The notes beneath the pieces were generated by a model. That model ran no database searches and was not told where the DNA came from. It saw only the letters and a program-made list of their open reading frames with translations. Below, piece after piece: positions 1 through 6,102 of a DNA stretch of 9,609 nucleotides. The position numbers and the translations under genes are program-made. This DNA is from a bacterium (GTDB lineage Bacteria > BMS3Abin14), in the NCBI GenBank assembly GCA_022865845.1, contig JALHUC010000570.1, forward strand, positions 1-9,609, in the 5' to 3' direction. The stretch's first letter is position 1, and each line of letters opens with the position of its first letter.

Positions 1-103
1 AGCCCTTCTCGCGCACGGCATCGAGATCCTTGCCGGCATAGGCGAGGCTGAACGGCAACAAGCTCAGGCTAAGAACAATTGACAGCAGTTTGATCGGTTT
101 CAT
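1..103 (-). CDS. Exported protein N-terminus, probably amino-acid ABC transporter substrate-binding protein (partial)
   Basis: The first 34 codons of a minus-strand gene that runs off the left edge. The ATG (complement of 101-103) is preceded, 7 nt away, by a strong ribosome binding site, AAGGAGGG (complement of 111-118). The protein opens with a textbook Sec signal peptide: MKPIK, then a leucine/serine-rich hydrophobic core, then an A-Y-A cleavage site before GKDLDAVREKG. That post-cleavage sequence resembles the mature start of periplasmic polar/general amino-acid binding proteins (AapJ/BztA-like), where a LDAVKxRG segment precedes the ligand-binding domain. Export is well supported; the binding-protein identity rests on about ten residues and is an inference. 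Other periplasmic solute-binding proteins are possible. Confidence 0.55.
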   Translation of the reverse strand, partial: MKPIKLLSIVLSLSLLPFSLAYAGKDLDAVREKG

Positions 104-308
104 CTGTGTACCCTCCTTTAAGCATGCATGGGTAGTTTGGACCCTGAACAAACAGAATCTCCCGTAAAATAAACAATCCAACTCTCTGGCGACCTCAGGT
201 GGGGTGGGGTCCGGCCCAGGGAGTCAAGTTCAGTCTATTTCAAAACAACTGTTTAATGAACCTCTGATCTGGTTATCCAGGACAGCCCCATAATCTATTT
301 GCTGCTGA

Positions 309-333
309 TTTGCCTATAAGGAAGATAGGCAAA
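309..333. repeat. Perfect 9-bp inverted repeat (hairpin)
   Basis: TTTGCCTAT at 309-317 and its exact complement ATAGGCAAA at 325-333 enclose a 7-nt purine loop, AAGGAAG. It lies in the gap between the divergent genes at 103 (minus) and 756 (plus) and is unlike the REP palindromes elsewhere in the window. No T-tract follows on either strand, so it is not an obvious terminator. It could be an operator or an RNA hairpin in the leader of the minus-strand gene. The structure is seen directly; the role is unknown. Confidence 0.5.
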
Positions 334-412
334 CGAGCTTGGTAGAACAGTGTTTGTTAATTTGAGATTACGGCAGCCGTTTGGCATTGTCAAACTTAAG
401 TTTTAGCCTTCA

Positions 413-450
413 GGGAACCAAGGGGAACCAAGGGGTCAGGGTGTGAATTT
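413..450 (+). repeat. Half REP element (left end) with upstream tandem 10-mer
   Basis: GGGGTCAGGGTGTGAATTT at 432-450 matches the left arm of the complete REP hairpins at 3333 and 8265 (shared GGGGTCAGG core, then GAATT). The next bases (TGGCA, then CTGA) also resemble the loop side of the 8265 copy, but no matching right arm follows, so this is a truncated copy. Directly before it GGGAACCAAG occurs twice in tandem (413-422, 423-432), running into the GGGG of the REP end. Confidence 0.5.
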
Positions 451-492
451 GGCAGTACCTGATACATCCTGTCGGATATGGGAAAATAAGAG

Positions 493-530
493 ATCAGGCA
501 CCCCCGTGGGGTCTTTCCTCTGATGTTTTT
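493..530 (+). terminator. Terminator-like nested hairpin with T-tract
   Basis: ATCAG (493-497) pairs with CTGAT (520-524), and inside it ACCCC (500-504) pairs with GGGGT (508-512) across a 3-nt loop. GTTTTT follows at 525-530. This resembles a rho-independent terminator read on the plus strand. No plus-strand gene is visible upstream in 104-492, so it would either end an unrecognised small transcript or sit in the korA leader. Two short stems joined by unpaired bases make it weaker than the terminator at 6103. Confidence 0.35.
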
Positions 531-558
531 CTCATCTCAGCCAGGAGGCGAGATTTCT

Positions 559-632
559 GGGGGTCGGAGGTTGGAGTTCAGTGCACTAGTGCACAAGTGC
601 ACCGGTGCACTTTATTCCTGTGCTCTGACACT
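559..632 (+). repeat. REP-bounded element with GTGCAC x4 array (copy 1)
   Basis: The left end GGGGGTCGGAG (559-569) and right end CTCTGACAC (624-632) are partly complementary (TCGGAG against CTCTGA, one G-T wobble), as in the complete hairpin at 5295. Between them, at 581-610, GTGCAC occurs four times at exactly 8-bp spacing with dinucleotide joints TA, AA and CG. GTGCAC is itself a palindrome, and the joints create CACNNGTG palindromes, for example CACTAGTG and CACCGGTG. The array ends 145 nt before the korA start. Shared organisation with 4179-4252 shows this is a dispersed element rather than chance. Function unknown. Confidence 0.7.
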
Positions 633-744
633 GGATTGATCAGAATGCCTGATCCCAAAGATTCTCTTATTTCCATACCTTGACATCCTCCCCTTATCTG
701 GAACAATTACCTGGAGACCATTTTTTTAACGATACAAATGATCC

Positions 745-750
745 AGGAGG
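745..750 (+). promoter_or_regulatory. Ribosome binding site that sets the korA start
   Basis: AGGAGG lies 5 nt before GTG at 756. An in-frame ATG at 738 lies upstream of this site and has only a T-rich, A-rich leader before it (TTTTTTTAACGATACAA) with no purine-rich site. The GTG start also makes the protein open with INDVTIVLGGQ, the usual start of the gamma domain. Confidence 0.8.
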
Positions 751-755
751 TTATC

Positions 756-2444
756 GTGATCAACGACGTCACCATCGTCCTGGGAGGCCAGGCCGGGCAG
801 GGGATCCAGACCATCGAGTTCATCCTGGCCCGCGTGCTGAAGCGCTCCGGATACCATGTTTTCTCCACCAAGGAATACATGTCCCGTATCCGCGGCGGGC
901 AGAATACCATAACCCTCCGGGCGGCGGACCGTCCAGTTAGCGCGCTGACGAGACATATCGATATTCTCCTGCCCCTGGATCCGGGTATCCTGGAACATGT
1001 TGCCGATCGCATGACCGTCGACACGGTCATCCTCGGGGACGCGGAGGCCCTTTCCCTGGATCGCGCGGTATTGGATGCGCCCATCTCGCGTATCGCCAGG
1101 GAGGCGGGGGGGAAGATCTACGAGAGCACGGCCGCCGTCGGGGTGCTGGCCGGGATCCTTGAGGCAGATCAAACCATCCTGCGGGACTACCTGAGAGTAT
1201 ATTTTAGAGGGAAAAAGCCGAAAGTTATCGACCAAAACTGCGCTGCCGCCGACCTTGGGTATGCAGCCGGCCGGAAGCTGTGTGAGGACGGGTCGCTTTC
1301 CTATTCCATCGCCAGGGACGAGAAAACAGCGGACCGGATCCTGGTCAATGGAGCCGAGGCTGTGGCTCTGGGAGCCATCGCCGGCGGGTGTAACTTCATC
1401 TCCTCCTACCCCATGTCCCCCTCCACCGGGGTCCTGACGTTCCTGGCATCTCACGACGACACCTTCGACATCGTAGCCGAGCAGGCGGAAGACGAGATCG
1501 CCGCCGTCAACATGGCGGTGGCCGCCTGGTACGCGGGGGCGCGGGCCATGGCCACAACCTCAGGCGGGGGCCTTGCCCTTATGGGAGAGGGGATCAGCCT
1601 GGCCGGCGTCCTCGAGACCCCGCTGGTCATCCACCTGGCCCAGAGGCCCGGTCCCGGCACTGGTCTTCCCACCCGGACGGAGCAGGGAGACCTGGAACTG
1701 GCCCTCTACGCGGGTCACGGAGAATTTCCCCGGGTGATCTACGCCCCGGGCACCATCGAGGAGGCATTTCTCCTCTCCGCCCGGGCGTTTAATACAGCCG
1801 CCCGCTGCCAGGTCCCCGTATTCGTCCTCACCGACCAGTACACCATGGATACATACTACGACATCCCGGAATTCGAGTTGGAAGCGATATCCGTCGAGAA
1901 GCACATCGTAGAGACGAATGCCGGGTACCAGCGCTACCGGCTCACGGAAGACGGTGTGTCGCCACGGGGGGTGCCAGGGTACGGGTCAGGCCTGATTGCC
2001 GCCGACAGCGACGAACACGATGAGGATGGGCATATCACCGAGAGCATGACTGTGCGCAACGCCCAGGTCGACAAGCGGCTCGGCAAAATGGAGCTTATCA
2101 TGAAGGATCCGGTGCCTCCGGTCCTGACCGGACCGGAGGATTTCAGGGTGCTCCTGGTCGGATGGGGGTCCACCTGCCAACCCATACGGGAGGGGCTGGA
2201 GAGGTCGGGGCGAACAGACACTGCTCACCTTCATTTCCCCCAGGTCTACCCTCTGCCTCACCAGGCGCAAGGATACCTGGAGCAGGCGGAAAAGGTGATC
2301 GTGGTGGAGAATAACGCTACAGCCCAGTTCGGCAAGCTTCTCATTCTGCATGGCGGTCGCGAACCCGATGGGGCCATTCTTAAATACGATGGGCTGCCGT
2401 TCACGGTGGAGGAACTGGCCGACGCCATAACCGAGATCGACTAA
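756..2444 (+). CDS. korA: 2-oxoacid:ferredoxin oxidoreductase, fused gamma-alpha subunit
   Basis: A 562-residue cytoplasmic subunit of a thiamine-diphosphate enzyme that oxidatively decarboxylates a 2-oxoacid to an acyl-CoA, passing electrons to ferredoxin; the reaction can run in reverse in autotrophs. The gamma domain comes first (GGQAGQG at residues 10-16, later IRGGQN), covering about the first 180 residues. The alpha domain follows, with YPMSPSTG at 218-225 (family form YPITPST), an acidic EDEIAA segment near Glu247, SGGG at 269-272, then RPGPGTGLPT and a C-terminal domain with LLVGWGSTCQP. This gamma-alpha fusion and length are typical of KorA-type enzymes. GTG at 756 is preferred over ATG at 738 on ribosome-site grounds. 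It is followed after 10 nt by the beta subunit, so the two are surely co-transcribed. Substrate (2-oxoglutarate, branched-chain or aryl 2-oxoacid) cannot be told from sequence alone. Confidence 0.93.
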   Translation: MINDVTIVLGGQAGQGIQTIEFILARVLKRSGYHVFSTKEYMSRIRGGQNTITLRAADRPVSALTRHIDILLPLDPGILEHVADRMTVDTVILGDAEALSLDRAVLDAPISRIAREAGGKIYESTAAVGVLAGILEADQTILRDYLRVYFRGKKPKVIDQNCAAADLGYAAGRKLCEDGSLSYSIARDEKTADRILVNGAEAVALGAIAGGCNFISSYPMSPSTGVLTFLASHDDTFDIVAEQAEDEIAAVNMAVAAWYAGARAMATTSGGGLALMGEGISLAGVLETPLVIHLAQRPGPGTGLPTRTEQGDLELALYAGHGEFPRVIYAPGTIEEAFLLSARAFNTAARCQVPVFVLTDQYTMDTYYDIPEFELEAISVEKHIVETNAGYQRYRLTEDGVSPRGVPGYGSGLIAADSDEHDEDGHITESMTVRNAQVDKRLGKMELIMKDPVPPVLTGPEDFRVLLVGWGSTCQPIREGLERSGRTDTAHLHFPQVYPLPHQAQGYLEQAEKVIVVENNATAQFGKLLILHGGREPDGAILKYDGLPFTVEELADAITEID

Positions 2445-2454
2445 GAGGATAGTC

Positions 2455-3315
2455 ATGGAAAAAAACAGGTTCGACATGGGTGATATCGACATCGCGTGGT
2501 GCCCGGGATGTGGAAACTTCAGGATACTACAGACGGTCCAGGAGACATTGGAAAAGATGGGTAAGGCGCCCGAAGAGGTGGTCTTTGTGTCCGGTATCGG
2601 CCAGGCTGCCAAGACGCCCCACTACATGAAGAGCCACTTCTTTAATGGCCTCCACGGGCGGGCCTTGCCGGCTGCCACGGCGATAAAAGCTGCAAACCCG
2701 GGCCTTACCGTCATCGCCGAGAGCGGCGACGGGGACATGTACGGGGAGGGGGGCAACCATCTCATCCACACCATGCGGCGAAACCCGAACATTACAAACA
2801 TCGTTCACAACAATATGGTGTACGGCCTGACCAAAGGACAGGCCTCTCCCACCAGCCGCCTGGGGATGGTTACCCCGGTACAGGTCCACGGTGTGTTCGA
2901 AGAGCCTTTCAACCCTATGGCAATGGCCATTGCCATGAACGCCTCTTTCGTGGCCCGGGCCTTTTCCGGACACCCGGAACAAACGGGAGAGATCATCCGC
3001 CAGGCCATCGAGCACAAGGGTTATGCCCTGGTGGATGTTTTTCAGCCGTGTGTGTCTTTTAACAAAATGAATACCTTGAAGTGGTTCGCGGACAACACCT
3101 GGTATGTGGATGGATCCTACAACCCGACAGACCGCGCGGAGGCTTTCAAAACAGTCACCGCCGAGGGTAAGTTCGCCCTGGGGGTCCTCTATGTCAATGA
3201 ACGGCGCATCCCTTTCGAGGAGAATCTGCCAGCCTACAAGCGTTCGAATACCCCTCTATATATGAGAAGTCCCGACCGCGAAAAGCTGGCGGAACTTATC
3301 GCCACAAGGAAATAG
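2455..3315 (+). CDS. korB: 2-oxoacid:ferredoxin oxidoreductase, beta subunit
   Basis: A 286-residue catalytic subunit that binds thiamine diphosphate and, in this family, one 4Fe-4S cluster. CPGCG (Cys16, Cys19) lies near the N-terminus. The cofactor motif starts at GDGDMYGEGG (91-100) and ends at the paired Asn119-Asn120, followed by MVYGLTKGQ and SPTS, all standard for KorB. Cys199 in FQPCVSF fits the late cluster ligand. The remaining ligand is normally in a SGIGCS-type motif, but here that motif reads SGIGQAAK with Gln50. I believe some KorB proteins share this GIGQ form, but could not check. The start ATG follows AGAGGATAGTC closely. No ferredoxin-like delta subunit accompanies the pair. 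Function as the partner of the upstream subunit is well supported. Confidence 0.93.
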   Translation: MEKNRFDMGDIDIAWCPGCGNFRILQTVQETLEKMGKAPEEVVFVSGIGQAAKTPHYMKSHFFNGLHGRALPAATAIKAANPGLTVIAESGDGDMYGEGGNHLIHTMRRNPNITNIVHNNMVYGLTKGQASPTSRLGMVTPVQVHGVFEEPFNPMAMAIAMNASFVARAFSGHPEQTGEIIRQAIEHKGYALVDVFQPCVSFNKMNTLKWFADNTWYVDGSYNPTDRAEAFKTVTAEGKFALGVLYVNERRIPFEENLPAYKRSNTPLYMRSPDREKLAELIATRK

Positions 3316-3332
3316 TGTATCCCGGGTCGAAA

Positions 3333-3404
3333 GGGGTCAGGGCGGGAATTTGTCAATTCTTGACACTGTCAGGAGGGGTATTGCTCAATTCCCGCCCTGA
3401 CCCC
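3333..3404 (+). repeat. REP hairpin with 18-bp perfect arms
   Basis: The left arm GGGGTCAGGGCGGGAATT (3333-3350) is exactly complementary to 3387-3404. The 36-nt loop holds a smaller palindrome, TGACACTGTCA (3361-3371). It lies 17 nt after the korB stop and could protect or end the korAB transcript, but no T-tract follows. It belongs to the same family as 8265-8335; both share the GGGGTCAGG/CCTGACCCC tips but have different inner stems. Confidence 0.85.
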
Positions 3405-3458
3405 CTCGATTCCGATTCTATTATTCACAATCACCCGCAAAACAGATAAATTATATTC

Positions 3459-3905
3459 ATGTTTACCTTAAAGCACATAAATCCCCTCTATTACGCGATC
3501 TTCTTCCTGGGCTTATGGTTATTGCTGAATTTCATTGTTTCCCGGCTCACCGGCTGGGCTCAGATGGCGGTTCATTACCGCAACGCAGGCGGTTTTCCCG
3601 AAAAAGTATGGCGATTCCAGACCATCCGCACCCGATGGGGGATGGGATATAAGGGGTGTACAAATGTTGGAGTTGACTCCAGGGGACTTCATTTTTCCTT
3701 CGGCTTCCTTTTCCGTTTCGGGCACCCGCCGTTGTTCGTGCCGTGGGGCGACATAACGATCATTGAAAAGCAGATATCCAAATTAAAGGTGCTGGAATTA
3801 CGGTTCAGGAAAACTGAGGATCTGCCTGTGCGTATTTTTGCCGAGCTGGGAGATCGTCTTGCCCAGGCTGCCGGTTCGAACTGGCCGAGCATAAAAAATG
3901 GCTGA
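3459..3905 (+). CDS. Membrane-anchored hypothetical protein with possible PH-like C-terminal region
   Basis: A 148-residue protein of unknown function. One hydrophobic segment near the N-terminus (about residues 11-29, AIFFLGLWLLLNFIVSRL) should anchor it in the membrane. The rest is soluble and probably beta-rich. A central stretch, DSRGLHFSFGFLFRFGHPP followed by LFVPWGDI (about residues 74-100), recalls small hypothetical proteins in which a GL-x-L-S strand precedes a HPPLxIPW motif, and bacterial PH-like domains in general; this is an analogy from memory. No clear ribosome binding site precedes the ATG. It stands alone between a REP hairpin and another small membrane protein 38 nt downstream, with which it may be co-transcribed. 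Confidence 0.7.
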   Translation: MFTLKHINPLYYAIFFLGLWLLLNFIVSRLTGWAQMAVHYRNAGGFPEKVWRFQTIRTRWGMGYKGCTNVGVDSRGLHFSFGFLFRFGHPPLFVPWGDITIIEKQISKLKVLELRFRKTEDLPVRIFAELGDRLAQAAGSNWPSIKNG

Positions 3906-3943
3906 TTCCACCGGTTTGCCCGGATAAGTGATAATATTCTGAT

Positions 3944-4162
3944 ATGAATTCCAGACAACTGGGTTTTTTGCTTGTGTCGGCGGTCCTCGCCTGGGACGGA
4001 GTCTCGAAGGTGCTGTCAGGGGTACTGTACGGCAGGGTGAGGATGGAGGGTATTCCCCCGGTGGCCACCGGTTGGCCTGTGCGAGGCCTGGGAGCGCTGG
4101 AAGTGGTGATCGGCCTTGCCCTGGGAATCTGGCTCATTCGCGGTTGGCTAAAAACCCGATAA
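3944..4162 (+). CDS. Small hydrophobic membrane protein, unknown function
   Basis: A 72-residue protein with two likely membrane helices: about residues 6-28 (after MNSRQ) and about 47-66 (GLGALEVVIGLALGIWLIRG). A polar, proline-containing loop (RMEGIPPVATGWP) joins them, and the tail is basic (RGWLKTR), which favours both ends lying in the cytoplasm. No family recognised. The ribosome binding site is weak (GATAAGTGATAA upstream). It starts 38 nt after the preceding membrane protein, so a shared transcript is possible. The coherent hydrophobic pattern argues for a real gene, but its size leaves some doubt. Confidence 0.6.
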   Translation: MNSRQLGFLLVSAVLAWDGVSKVLSGVLYGRVRMEGIPPVATGWPVRGLGALEVVIGLALGIWLIRGWLKTR

Positions 4163-4178
4163 ACCTCTGCGTTATTGC

Positions 4179-4252
4179 GGTCGGAGGTAGAAGTTAAGTG
4201 CACTAGTGCACTGGTGCACCTGTGCACAATACTTAAATTCTGTGCTCTGACA
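4179..4252 (+). repeat. REP-bounded element with GTGCAC x4 array (copy 2)
   Basis: The left end GGTCGGAGG (4179-4187) and right end TGTGCTCTGACACC (4241-4254) flank four GTGCAC hexamers at 4198-4227, spaced 8 bp, with joints TA, TG and CT. The 30-base array is identical to copy 3 (8428-8457) and differs from copy 1 only in the joints. The left and right ends match those of copy 1 (TCGGAG and TGTGCTCTGACAC). It ends about 260 nt before the next gene, so a simple promoter-proximal operator role for that gene is unlikely. Confidence 0.7.
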
Positions 4253-4308
4253 CCGAATTCACCCAGGAGAAAAGTATCGGGGTAGACCCCAGAATTCCCC
4301 AATCAGTT

Positions 4309-4359
4309 CCATTCTTGACACTGTCAGGAGGTGTATTGCTCAATTCCCGCCCTGACCCT
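4309..4359 (+). repeat. Half REP element (loop and right arm), near-copy of 3354-3404
   Basis: These 51 bases match the loop and right arm of the complete REP at 3333-3404 with three mismatches by my alignment, including the TGACACTGTCA inner palindrome. The left arm is gone; the bases before it (GGGGTAGACCCCAGAATTCC, from 4279) keep only GGGGT and GAATT in the right order. It is a decayed or partial copy. The remaining bases up to the lipoprotein start at 4512 show nothing I can name beyond an AT-rich stretch near 4384-4420. Confidence 0.7.
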
Positions 4360-4511
4360 CTCGACATCCCTCGACACCCGAACTTGAATCTTTTTAATTC
4401 TGGGATAAACTAATACATAAGGCCATTGGGGTTTACCCATCTAATATTCTTCATTGCCAGTTTTTTTCATAAAGTGATCTGTTTTTCGAGGGGGCGAAAA
4501 AGGGGGTTGTT

Positions 4512-5279
4512 ATGAGAAGGTTTGTTTTAGCCATGGGCATTTCACTGCTTGTGGCGTTTTTTAGTTTCGGCTGCGGTGGTGGTGGTTCTGAAGGAAGTAG
4601 TGTTGGAAACCTTCAGGGCACCTGGTTGGGTGTGATCGAGGCTGTCGCAGGCACTCCGGAGGAGTTCAGCCTGCAGATTGACGGTTCTGGAAATATAATC
4701 GAGGTGAGAATTGGAGGATTCATTACCGGAGATACCGGTCATATCAATGAGGATTGGGACGAAAACCTGTTCCATGTCCTCTACGATATTAATCCCGGCA
4801 GCAGTCCACTCGTGCGCGGTTATATGATCGTTGACAACCAGTATCGTCATGCCACCTATGGCGACGAGGGCCTTTTCATTGGTGTGCTCGAAAAGGGGGC
4901 GACAACCCTTCCAGCCTACGCGTCTTCGGACATTATCGGGAGCTATCCAATAGGCGGTGCATATGAGTTTGCATTTGACTCTTCAGCTGGCAGCTGGAAC
5001 TGGGAAGGGGAGGCCATAAGTATGACGGTTAACTCCGACCTTACCTTTTCCGGAAGTTCCCAGGCTGACTCATTTTCCGGTGGATTTGATGCCCTGCTTC
5101 GAAACCCGACTTATGGGGGATATGCGGGCACCCTTACGCGTGACACTACTCTCCCAAAAACTCTGGATATCAAGGTTCTCGTCAGCCCGGACAAAACATT
5201 TGTCGCTGCTTACGCCAAGGAAATTGGGATCCCCCCTGCATCCCTTGACGATTTTATATTGATCGGTTTGATAAAATAG
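4512..5279 (+). CDS. Predicted lipoprotein, unknown function
   Basis: A 255-residue protein with a lipoprotein signal: MRRF, a hydrophobic core (VLAMGISLLVAFFSF) and a lipobox ending FSFGC, with Cys21 as the lipidated residue. A Gly/Ser-rich tether (GGGGSEGSS) follows. The mature part is rich in alternating hydrophobic and polar strands and aromatic/Gly turns, suggesting a beta-barrel or beta-sandwich fold. It seems to have two halves, the first opening NLQGTWLGVIEA and the second DIIGSYPIGGAYEF (near residue 139), each ending in a strand-rich stretch (GYMIVDNQYRHATYG; LDIKVLVSPDKTFVAAYAKE). Asp22 is absent (Gly22), so outer-membrane sorting by the Lol pathway is likely by the E. coli rule. 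The ribosome site is AGGGGGT just upstream. Function unknown; it stands alone between REP elements. Confidence 0.8.
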   Translation: MRRFVLAMGISLLVAFFSFGCGGGGSEGSSVGNLQGTWLGVIEAVAGTPEEFSLQIDGSGNIIEVRIGGFITGDTGHINEDWDENLFHVLYDINPGSSPLVRGYMIVDNQYRHATYGDEGLFIGVLEKGATTLPAYASSDIIGSYPIGGAYEFAFDSSAGSWNWEGEAISMTVNSDLTFSGSSQADSFSGGFDALLRNPTYGGYAGTLTRDTTLPKTLDIKVLVSPDKTFVAAYAKEIGIPPASLDDFILIGLIK

Positions 5280-5294
5280 ATGCGTGGGAATCGT

Positions 5295-5357
5295 GGGGTC
5301 GGAGTTCAGTTTCTCAGTATTTGGATTCTAAAACCTGAGAATATGAGCTCTGACCCC
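5295..5357 (+). repeat. REP hairpin of the GGGGTCGGAG type with nested stem
   Basis: The left arm GGGGTCGGAGTTCA (5295-5308) pairs with TGAGCTCTGACCCC (5344-5357). The only two non-Watson-Crick positions are G-T wobbles on the plus strand; on the minus strand they would be A-C mismatches. Immediately inside, TTCTCAG (5311-5317) pairs with CTGAGAA (5335-5341), giving one long hairpin. It follows the lipoprotein stop by 15 nt. It shares its ends with the GTGCAC elements at 559 and 4179 but has no GTGCAC array. Confidence 0.85.
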
Positions 5358-5425
5358 TCTTGTCTACCTTTTCAACTTTTCTCCCAGTACTGACCAAACA
5401 CTTCTCTCTTGCTACTATTAACATC

Positions 5426-6088
5426 ATGTTTCCAGAATTTCTGATCCCTGCTGACCCGTCGAGGCTGCTGCAATTCTTCCTGGCTGCGGTCGTAGCTCTC
5501 GCCGCCGCCGCCCCCATTGGTGCCATCAGCATACTGACGATCCAGCGCGCCTTATCCCTTGGGTTCTGGCGGGCTTTCTGGCCCACCCTGGGAGCAGTAG
5601 CTGGCAATGGTATTTTCGGTGTCATTGCAGCCTTGGGAACCGGGTATCTCACTGCCTCCATCATGGGTAGCGAAGTCTGGCTCAGGCTGATCGGCAGCGT
5701 CGTCCTTGTGGTTATGGGTGTTCGACTTTTGTACCGTAAACAGGCCGGCCGCCCGGCTGCAGATGAGAGTTTTGGACTCTGGCAGCTCGGGCTGCTAAAA
5801 TTTACACTGGTTCTTTCCAACCCCCTGACCCTGGGTTTTTACCTGACGGCCTTTGCCCTCATGGGGCTGAAGTCCTCCCATATTTTTGCCAGAGAGTCTT
5901 TCGTTCTGGGTGGTGGGATCATTTTCGGTGCCCTGATCTGGTTCTCACTTATCTGCATCGCCGCGGGAAAGTTTCATCTGAAGGTCGATGATGGGCAGCT
6001 GGGGCGGATCCGTTCGGGAGTGGGGGGCCTGTTAATAATTTTAGGCCTGGCAACTGCTGCCAAGGCCCTGATGGGAGGATGGGGATAA
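5426..6088 (+). CDS. LysE/RhtB-family transporter
   Basis: An inner-membrane protein of about 220 residues, the normal size for LysE/RhtB amino-acid exporters. It is almost wholly hydrophobic with about six helices. The N-terminal family signature is clear: AAPIGAISILTIQRALSLG, followed by GFWRAFWPTLGAVAGNGIFG. A basic cytoplasmic loop (YRKQAGRPAADES) precedes the second helix set, and SNPLTLGFYLTAF fits the conserved N-P segment in the middle of the family. An in-frame TTG at 5360 would add 22 residues, but it lies at the edge of the REP hairpin and its extension (STFSTFLPVLTKHF) is not family-like, so the ATG at 5426 is preferred, though neither has a good ribosome site. Substrate unknown. 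A terminator follows at 6103. Confidence 0.82.
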   Translation: MFPEFLIPADPSRLLQFFLAAVVALAAAAPIGAISILTIQRALSLGFWRAFWPTLGAVAGNGIFGVIAALGTGYLTASIMGSEVWLRLIGSVVLVVMGVRLLYRKQAGRPAADESFGLWQLGLLKFTLVLSNPLTLGFYLTAFALMGLKSSHIFARESFVLGGGIIFGALIWFSLICIAAGKFHLKVDDGQLGRIRSGVGGLLIILGLATAAKALMGGWG

Positions 6089-6102
6089 TTTAAGTAGGTC
6101 TT

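Noticed and set aside
581..610. CRISPR or plain microsatellite reading of the GTGCAC arrays
   Set aside because: Units are 8 bp with no spacers, and hexamers are conserved at three loci while joints vary, unlike a simple repeat grown by slippage.
680..685. TTGACA as a -35 box for korA
   Set aside because: A perfect -35 match, but no acceptable -10 lies 16-18 bp downstream (the spot reads ACAATT), so a promoter cannot be claimed.
738..740. ATG at 738 as the korA start
   Set aside because: The strong AGGAGG site lies downstream of it and serves GTG at 756; the extra six residues are not part of the gamma domain.
707..1454. Long minus-strand open frames opposite korA (707-1084 and 726-1454)
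   Set aside because: They mirror a strongly supported gene in GC-rich sequence, have no ribosome site, and their products show no family features.
5360..5362. TTG at 5360 as the start of the LysE-family gene
   Set aside because: It lies 2 nt past the REP hairpin, and the added residues do not fit the family's N-terminus; the ATG at 5426 gives the usual length.
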